From: an uncultured Burkholderiaceae bacterium
GTDB taxonomy: Bacteria; Pseudomonadota; Gammaproteobacteria; Burkholderiales; Burkholderiaceae
Reading direction: 5' to 3'
DNA length: 9,640 nucleotides
NCBI GenBank assembly: GCA_937862845.1
Contig: CALMCK010000254.1
Location: 1 to 9,640 of the forward strand
In this document: positions 6,139 to 9,640 of the stretch, one piece after another
Layout: every line of letters starts with the position of its first letter
How positions within the stretch are numbered: the first letter of the stretch is position 1
Made by a program: the position numbers and the translations under genes
The notes under the pieces: model-generated
The model's database searches: none
The model's input: the letters and a program-made list of their open reading frames with translations, nothing else
What the model was told of the DNA's origin: nothing

Positions 6139-6156
6139 GTGTGAATCAATTCACAC
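6139..6156. promoter_or_regulatory. Perfect palindrome GTGTGAAT-CA-ATTCACAC, candidate operator
   Basis: GTGTGAATCAATTCACAC has two 8-bp arms that are exact reverse complements around 2 bp. It ends 16 bp before the VOC start codon, between Shine-Dalgarno and promoter. A repressor bound here would block transcription of the VOC gene; as RNA it could also form a hairpin close to the Shine-Dalgarno site. Confidence 0.55.
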
Positions 6157-6160
6157 AGAT

Positions 6161-6172
6161 TAACGTACGTTA
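6161..6172. promoter_or_regulatory. Perfect 12-bp palindrome TAACGTACGTTA, second candidate operator
   Basis: TAACGTACGTTA is a perfect palindrome lying 4 bp from the palindrome at 6139-6156. Its core GTACGT recurs at 6135-6140, on the other side of that palindrome. Short symmetrical sites of this type are bound by TetR-, MarR- or ArsR-type dimers. No regulator gene is in the window. No clear -35/-10 pair could be assigned around it. Confidence 0.45.
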
Positions 6173-6314
6173 TGCGACAAAAAATATTGATAATCAGTTT
6201 CCAGATCGCCGCACATTTTTTTGAAATAAATACAGTATTGTTTCCAGAATGTCTGAATCGATTTTAGCCATCGGCTTGCATGAAACACAAGCCCTTTGTG
6301 CCAATACTGAAAAA

Positions 6315-6869
6315 TCATTCATCAATGGATTTGGGCGCGCTGAGTGCTTTGCTGTAGTAACCCGATGTATCGAAGCAACACACTCGCCGCTTGCCTTGTG
6401 CGAGCATGTCGCAGGCATCGGCAATGCGTTTGGCTCGAGTTTTGGCCTGCTTGGCGCTTTCAATCCAGTGTATCCAATCGAGTCGCGCGATGATGCTGGT
6501 GCTCTGCCAAACCTGCCATGCTGCGGGTGCATCGTGCAGGGCCTGTTGTAGCTCGCTCGGTATGTCCGGCTCTGGCTCTTCTGCGGCAGGCGCGATGGTC
6601 AATGACACGGTGTCGCCAAAATCAGTCGCGCTGGCCTCGAGCAGCAATGAGTCAATTTTTAACCAATGACTGAGCTGGCCGTCTGGCTCAAGCAATGACT
6701 GAAACGGACAGCCATTCAACGTGCCCACCACGGTGCAACGCCCGCGTCTGGGCAGGGTCTCGCTGACGTTTTTAGGCAATACGACAAACGCCCAAATCTG
6801 CTCGCCGCTCGAGTGGACGGGACGAAGCAGCTGTGCTTTAAATCGCGTGGACGTGGGTGCTGGCTTCAT
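6315..6869 (-). CDS. DUF1905 plus YdeI/OmpD-associated (OmdA) domain protein
   Basis: This 184-residue cytoplasmic protein has two domains. Residues about 9-93 form a DUF1905 beta-barrel (FKAQLLRP, IWAFVVLPKNVSETLP, GTLNGCPFQSLL, LKIDSLLLEAS). Residues about 103-162 form the helical YdeI/OmdA domain (IPSELQQAL, then DWIHWIESAKQAKTRAKRI, then DMLAQGKRR). The Salmonella homologue YdeI/OmdA was linked to resistance to antimicrobial peptides through an outer-membrane porin. Whether this two-domain form shares that role is unknown. No convincing Shine-Dalgarno sequence precedes the ATG at 6869; the leader is A- and C-rich. A 192-bp gap separates its stop from the VOC start, with a weak GGCTTG/CAAGCC stem at 6273-6293. 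Two smaller plus-strand frames inside it are shadows. Confidence 0.83.
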   Translation of the reverse strand: MKPAPTSTRFKAQLLRPVHSSGEQIWAFVVLPKNVSETLPRRGRCTVVGTLNGCPFQSLLEPDGQLSHWLKIDSLLLEASATDFGDTVSLTIAPAAEEPEPDIPSELQQALHDAPAAWQVWQSTSIIARLDWIHWIESAKQAKTRAKRIADACDMLAQGKRRVCCFDTSGYYSKALSAPKSIDE

Positions 6870-6967
6870 TTGTGTGTTTATTTTTTTGCGTCATTCACTG
6901 GACATGATGAATCAGCGATAGGTAAGATGAGTTTTTTTGCATCACCGTGGGCATGGGGTTCAACGCA

Positions 6968-7213
6968 TTAAACAGCCAATTTGAATGCCAAATAGGGCAC
7001 AAGGTTAAACACCAGCACCGCAATTTTATAATTGGCCAAATACGAAAAATAAAGTGCTGGCAATTTTTCTTTGTCAACGTTGAGCAGTTTACTGTGGATG
7101 CTGGCAATGTGGTCTGATGCAGATATCAGCAGCAATGCGACCAAGCCAAGAATGCAAGCGTTTATCACAGTACACCAGCCCAATACGGTGGCGATGGTTT
7201 CAAAGTTTGACAT
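6968..7213 (-). CDS. Small two-TM membrane protein (DUF6868-like)
   Basis: This 81-residue protein has two hydrophobic segments, about 10-31 (VLGWCTVINACILGLVALLL) and 63-81, with a polar, charged stretch between them (DHIASIHSKLLNVDKEKLP). It closely resembles a family I remember as DUF6868 by LGWCTVIN at the start, YFSYLANYKIA (55-65) and VFNLVPYLA (68-76). The function is unknown and no catalytic motif is visible; it should sit in the inner membrane. Start choice is firm: AAGGAGT lies 8 nt upstream of the ATG at 7213. A short palindrome lies about 57 bp further upstream. The 98-bp gap after it, before the YdeI/OmdA gene, has no clear terminator, so readthrough is possible. Confidence 0.75.
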   Translation of the reverse strand: MSNFETIATVLGWCTVINACILGLVALLLISASDHIASIHSKLLNVDKEKLPALYFSYLANYKIAVLVFNLVPYLAFKLAV

Positions 7214-7270
7214 AATAGTTACTCCTTAGATTTGGTTAACATCAAGCCAAAACCAGACTCTTATGACAAG

Positions 7271-7283
7271 TGTATCACATACA
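7271..7283. promoter_or_regulatory. Short palindrome TGTAT-CAC-ATACA upstream of the membrane protein gene
   Basis: TGTATCACATACA has 5-bp arms around 3 bp and lies in the 116-bp gap between the second VOC gene and the DUF6868-like gene. The place suits an operator or activator site for the latter, but I could not assign a convincing -35/-10 pair next to it, and arms this short can occur by chance. Confidence 0.3.
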
Positions 7284-7329
7284 AAAACTGCTGACCTGCG
7301 CGCAAATGGGCGGTTCAATGCGACCTTTG

Positions 7330-7722
7330 TTACATAGAGTGAAAGCCGATCATATTGCCCTCGGTGTCTTTCACGAGACTCATGAAACCATACTCGCCAA
7401 TCGACATTTTTTCTTTCTCGACACTGCCGCCGTTTTTGACCACACGCGCGGTCTCCACGGCGCAGTCCTCACAGGCGAAGTAAACCAGCGTGCCACCCAC
7501 AGCAGGCGAGAAGCCATCCATTTTAACCAGTGCGCCCGTGGCGCCGTACTGGTTCATCGAGTCTTCACTGTCGGCGGGGAAGGCGCACATCTCTACAGAT
7601 TCCAAGCCCGCAGGTGATGGCATGTCCTGCATTTTAATGTCGAGTACGGCTTCATAAAAAGCCTTTGCACGCGCCATGTCTTCCACATAAATTTCAAACC
7701 AAACCACTGAATTGTTTTTCAT
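7330..7722 (-). CDS. VOC superfamily protein, glyoxalase-like
   Basis: This 130-residue protein is a single VOC module pair. It opens with VVWFEIYVEDMARAKAFYEA (6-25), the typical first beta strand and helix of glyoxalase/bleomycin-resistance folds. It has GALVKMDGFSPAVGGTLVYF in the middle (63-82) and ends FMSLVKDTEGNMIGFHS (113-129). Many proteins of this type are annotated as lactoylglutathione lyase, but that activity cannot be inferred: Glu10 and Glu122 could be metal ligands, but the full set is not clear to me. I chose the start at 7722, with AAGGAGAG 6 nt upstream; the longer frame from 7764 adds 14 unrelated residues. It is of a different subtype from the VOC protein at 5655-6122, so the two are not a recent duplication. 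Confidence 0.87.
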   Translation of the reverse strand: MKNNSVVWFEIYVEDMARAKAFYEAVLDIKMQDMPSPAGLESVEMCAFPADSEDSMNQYGATGALVKMDGFSPAVGGTLVYFACEDCAVETARVVKNGGSVEKEKMSIGEYGFMSLVKDTEGNMIGFHSM

Positions 7723-7814
7723 CGTTGCTCTCCTTTTGTTTATGTGTGTTTGTTCAGCGCACATCTGTTTTGCACCTTGTTTATATTAAAACACATCGTA
7801 TTTGGTGAGGGCAT

Positions 7815-8228
7815 TTATTTTTTGTGTGTACTCGTCCGCAATAGCTGCTCTGCCAAATCGGTCACCAACCACTCCTGTGCAATCAGCCCATCGCGAAACT
7901 GCGTGACAACCATATCCCGCCAAACCAACTGCTGACCTGTGGCGGGAAAGCCTCGATAAGCGGCCCGATGGGTGCCGCGCAGGGTGCGCTGCCAAGCAAT
8001 GCGTGTGTCACTTTCTAAAAAAACCTCCAGCTCAAGCCGAACATCAGGGAAGCTGTGCCGCAGCATTTTGATGCTGTCTTTGACGATTTTATGCCCGCCC
8101 GTCATCTCGTGGTCGGTGAGGTTCACGAGATAATCTGATGCGAAATAGTCACCCACCGCTGCCAGTTGACCATCGACGATCAGGACTTGGTTCGCCGCTT
8201 TAATGGTTTCGCTCAATGACTGTGTCAT
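7815..8228 (-). CDS. SnoaL-like / ester cyclase family protein
   Basis: This 137-residue protein of the NTF2-like fold is of the SnoaL/ester cyclase group: a helical N-terminus, GHKIVKDSIKMLRHSFPDVR (45-64), AWQRTLRGTHR (78-88), and WRDMVVTQFRDGLIAQEWLVTD (103-124), the last being the most family-like block. SnoaL itself closes the polyketide ring in nogalamycin synthesis, but most bacterial homologues have unknown substrates, and no polyketide genes are near. The start at 8228 is chosen over 8306 because AAGGAGA lies 6-7 nt before it and the homologous region begins there. It follows the DUF3291 gene by only 10 bp, and the TAA stop of that gene is part of this gene's Shine-Dalgarno sequence, so the two are translationally coupled. 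Confidence 0.85.
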   Translation of the reverse strand: MTQSLSETIKAANQVLIVDGQLAAVGDYFASDYLVNLTDHEMTGGHKIVKDSIKMLRHSFPDVRLELEVFLESDTRIAWQRTLRGTHRAAYRGFPATGQQLVWRDMVVTQFRDGLIAQEWLVTDLAEQLLRTSTHKK

Positions 8229-8238
8229 GTGAATCTCC

Positions 8239-8709
8239 TTATGAGTCAGGTGTGTCAAGCGCATCAGGCGCTGCGAATGGCTTGGCGAATGTAAATGCCT
8301 GCGCACTTGGGCCGTTTTGCTCTATGTGTTGCAGCCTTGTCTTGCCTTCTGCTACCGTGGGAATATGACCTGCGGGTATCCACCACAGTGCTTGATGTGC
8401 CTGCAGCATTTTATTAAACCATGCGTCTCTGTCGCGAACCAATTCCACGTGAACGGATTTGTAAACATAGTGCTTGAGCGCATCCATGTTTTGCCAAACA
8501 CTCATGTTCACGATGATTGATGGGTCTTCAAATGCTTGAATCGATGTGGCGTCGCCGCCTTCTGTTTGCAGTCGCCAAATGAAACCCGCGCTGGCATCCG
8601 CCAGCGCATTGATTTCATCGAGGCGCTCGACAAAGCCTTTCATTATTTCAGAGTCCATCGTGTCTCGCGCTTTGGCGATGTTGATTTGTGCCAGTTGATA
8701 TTCGGCCAT
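8239..8709 (-). CDS. DUF3291 family protein
   Basis: This 156-residue soluble protein matches DUF3291, a family with a dimeric alpha+beta barrel-like fold (related in shape to ABM monooxygenases and chlorite-dismutase-type proteins) and no established function. Visible family blocks are YQLAQINIAKAR (4-15), DEINALADASAGFIW (31-45), NMSVWQNMDALKHYVYKS (68-85), and LWWIPAGHIPTVAEGKTRL (108-126). The start at 8709 is supported by AAGGAAG with about 4-nt spacing; the longer frame from 8910 adds 67 low-complexity residues that run through the tandem repeat in the leader. It is first in a two-gene unit with the SnoaL-like gene. A lone -10-like TAGAAT (8783-8788, minus strand) is about 75 bp upstream. 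This is the gene of the block nearest to nudB, with which it is divergent. Confidence 0.85.
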   Translation of the reverse strand: MAEYQLAQINIAKARDTMDSEIMKGFVERLDEINALADASAGFIWRLQTEGGDATSIQAFEDPSIIVNMSVWQNMDALKHYVYKSVHVELVRDRDAWFNKMLQAHQALWWIPAGHIPTVAEGKTRLQHIEQNGPSAQAFTFAKPFAAPDALDTPDS

Positions 8710-8735
8710 TTGACTTCCTTTGTGTGGCTTTGTGC

Positions 8736-8767
8736 GTTTATGCGTTTGTATGTTTGTATGTTTGTAT
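8736..8767. repeat. Tandem 8-bp repeat (GTTTGTAT, three perfect copies) in the DUF3291 leader
   Basis: GTTTGTAT occurs at 8744-8751, 8752-8759 and 8760-8767, preceded by a degenerate copy, GTTTATGC, at 8736-8743. On the minus strand the leader mRNA reads as ATACAAAC units, free of G and unable to fold. The array lies between the possible promoter and the Shine-Dalgarno site, so slipped-strand changes in copy number would alter leader length by 8 bp per unit. Confidence 0.75.
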
Positions 8768-8809
8768 GAATTGCTTGACGTGATTCTAAACCATTCACAG
8801 CTGCGCTGC

Positions 8810-8838
8810 TTCAAGCTCGGGGCCGCGTGTGCTAAAAT
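8810..8838 (+). promoter_or_regulatory. Extended -10 promoter of nudB
   Basis: TGCTAAAAT at 8830-8838 is an extended -10 element (TGn plus TAAAAT). TTCAAG at 8810-8815, 17 bp upstream, is only a poor -35. Transcription would start near 8845, giving a leader of about 27 nt before the ATG at 8872. No better promoter was seen for nudB. Confidence 0.55.
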
Positions 8839-8871
8839 CAAAACCTTCAATTCAATCAAAAAACGCCCACC

Positions 8872-9348
8872 ATGCATAAAATCCCCGTCTCCGTTCTCGT
8901 CATCGTTCACACGCCTGATTTACAGGTGCTGATGATGAAACGCACCCAAAAACACCACACGGGCGAGTTTGAAAAAAACTTCTGGCAGTGCATCACAGGC
9001 AGTTTGGATTTCGTCGATGAGGCGCCGCGCGATGCGGCGGTGCGTGAGTTGTTTGAAGAAACGGGTTTGCGGGCGGACGAGCATGAGTTGCGTGACTGGC
9101 AGCATCAATCGGTCTATGAGATTTTTCCGCAATGGCGTCATCGCTACGCCGAGGGTGTGGTGCAAAACACCGAGCATTGGTTCGCTGTGTGCGTCGCCGA
9201 CACGACTGTGCCGATCACACTCGCGCCGCTGGAACACACGGCGTATCAGTGGCTGCCTTTTGAGCAGGCGGCGGATTTGTGCTTTTCGTGGAACAATGCC
9301 GATGCGATCCGCAGTCTGCCTGCGCGCTGCCATGACACGATGAAATAA
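8872..9348 (+). CDS. nudB: Dihydroneopterin triphosphate diphosphatase (NudB-type Nudix hydrolase)
   Basis: NudB removes pyrophosphate from 7,8-dihydroneopterin triphosphate, the second step of folate synthesis after FolE, in the cytoplasm; it also acts on some dNTPs. The 158-residue protein begins HKIPVSVLVIVHT, like E. coli NudB, and has the Nudix box at 43-66: GSLDFVDE, then RELFEETGL. The gap between the first Gly and Glu is six residues instead of the general five; I recall this from betaproteobacterial NudB proteins. FEIF-like YEIFPQWRHRYAEGVVQNTEHWF (82-104) matches the NudB-specific block RHRYAPGVTRNTESWF of E. coli closely, which makes a generic Nudix protein unlikely. No Shine-Dalgarno sequence is evident. 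In related bacteria the gene tends to follow aspS closely; here about 3.6 kb lie between. Confidence 0.92.
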   Translation: MHKIPVSVLVIVHTPDLQVLMMKRTQKHHTGEFEKNFWQCITGSLDFVDEAPRDAAVRELFEETGLRADEHELRDWQHQSVYEIFPQWRHRYAEGVVQNTEHWFAVCVADTTVPITLAPLEHTAYQWLPFEQAADLCFSWNNADAIRSLPARCHDTMK

Positions 9349-9373
9349 CGCACACATTCATCATGTGTGCGTT
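9347..9373. terminator. Hairpin terminator shared by convergent nudB and ribE
   Basis: AACGCACACAT (9347-9357) and ATGTGTGCGTT (9363-9373) form a perfect 11-bp stem around a 5-nt loop. The left arm includes the last two bases of the nudB stop codon. The plus strand continues with one T then GAGATTGATG, the minus strand with ATTTCAT, so T-runs are poor on both sides. Position and symmetry suit a two-way terminator. Confidence 0.7.
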
Positions 9374-9421
9374 TGAGATTGATGTTTCTATTGATGCTTG
9401 TATGCTTTTTCAACAATGCAT

Positions 9422-9640
9422 TTATTCGCTTCGATGCAAGAGCTGCGCAACATAACGCGCGAGCAAATCAATCTCCAAATTCACCGAATCGCCCACTGTG
9501 AGGTACTGAAATACAGTGTTGCAAATCGTGTGCGGGATGAGGTTAATCGAGGCGTAGACATGCGCGTCGTCCGACCAGACGCGGTTGCTGGTCAGGCTGG
9601 TGCCGTTGAGTGTGATGGAACCTTTGTCCGCGATGAAGCG
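9422..9640 (-). CDS. ribE: Riboflavin synthase alpha chain (C-terminal 72 residues, cut by the window edge)
   Basis: Riboflavin synthase converts two molecules of 6,7-dimethyl-8-ribityllumazine into riboflavin and a pyrimidine by-product, the last step of the pathway. The visible 72 residues are the end of the second lumazine-binding lobe: DKGSITLNGTSLTSNRVW (5-22), ASINLIPHTICNT (30-42), and VGDSVNLEIDLLARYVAQLL (49-68). They match the E. coli blocks KGSITVDGISLT, NLVPHTL and GDKVNIEIDLLARYVARLL. Translation of the minus strand ends at TAA, 9422-9424; the reading frame is open to the window edge. The N-terminal lobe is not in view. It converges on nudB. This gene is not one of the listed long frames because it is cut by the edge. 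An older symbol in some species is ribC. Confidence 0.95.
   Translation of the reverse strand, partial: RFIADKGSITLNGTSLTSNRVWSDDAHVYASINLIPHTICNTVFQYLTVGDSVNLEIDLLARYVAQLLHRSE

Noticed and set aside
6249..6551. 100-codon plus-strand frame starting MSESILAIGLHE
   Set aside because: It overlaps the YdeI/OmdA gene on the other strand, whose two domains are recognisable. No Shine-Dalgarno sequence precedes it and the translation has no familiar motif.
5333..8709. Integron gene-cassette array (small, same-strand genes with VOC and SnoaL folds)
   Set aside because: I looked for RYYYAAC/GTTRRRY pairs and attC-like imperfect hairpins behind each gene and saw none. Several genes have their own promoter-like or operator-like sequence, and no integrase gene is in view.
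8710..8910. 67-residue N-terminal extension of the DUF3291 protein from ATG 8910
   Set aside because: The extension runs through the tandem repeat, is low in complexity and lacks family similarity, whereas ATG 8709 has AAGGAAG before it and starts the family pattern.
8700..9640. GC-skew flip near nudB, as at a replication origin or an inversion end
   Set aside because: Hand counts on several 60-base lines were C-rich in aspS and the block and G-rich in parts of nudB and ribE, but other nudB lines were C-rich or even. No DnaA boxes were seen. The signal is not consistent.

Overview
The window looks like chromosomal DNA of a betaproteobacterium, probably of the Burkholderiales type. The main reasons are the order fmdB-like gene, DUF502 membrane protein gene, aspS; a NudB whose Nudix box has the spacing I recall for that group; and an M23 peptidase next to a bactofilin. 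This placement rests on remembered gene order and protein resemblance, not on a search.

Left part (1-2240). The 5' part of msrP (periplasmic methionine sulfoxide reductase, molybdopterin subunit) runs leftward out of the window. A 276-bp divergent intergenic region follows, with an extended -10 promoter, a perfect TTGACA-N5-TGTCAA inverted repeat, a leader of about 155 nt able to fold, and a possible 8-codon upstream ORF. It leads into a membrane-anchored M23 peptidoglycan endopeptidase and a bactofilin, a pairing known elsewhere to set cell shape. Hairpins follow each of these two genes.

Centre (2250-5310). A good sigma70-type promoter drives a three-gene operon: an FmdB-type zinc-ribbon protein, a DUF502 two-TM membrane protein and aspartyl-tRNA synthetase. 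The operon ends in two consecutive hairpins that also serve the opposing transcripts.

Accessory block (5333-8709). Seven short genes all lie on the minus strand, against aspS and nudB: DUF2789, a PhnB-type VOC protein, a DUF1905-YdeI/OmdA protein, a small DUF6868-like membrane protein, a second VOC protein, a SnoaL-like protein and a DUF3291 protein. Most have a strong Shine-Dalgarno sequence of their own and are separated by 85-192 bp. Only DUF3291 and SnoaL are tightly coupled. Short perfect palindromes upstream of the first VOC gene and of the DUF6868-like gene look like operators. The block separates aspS from nudB, which I recall as close neighbours in many betaproteobacteria.

Right part (8830-9640). 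nudB (dihydroneopterin triphosphate pyrophosphatase, folate pathway) is on the plus strand and converges on the 3' end of a riboflavin synthase alpha gene on the minus strand, with a shared hairpin at the nudB stop codon.

I saw no rRNA, tRNA, CRISPR array, transposase, integrase or phage gene. No clearly new multi-gene system stands out. The best leads are the candidate operators, the DUF3291-SnoaL pair, the mixed tRNA-specificity signature in AspRS and the M23 leader.
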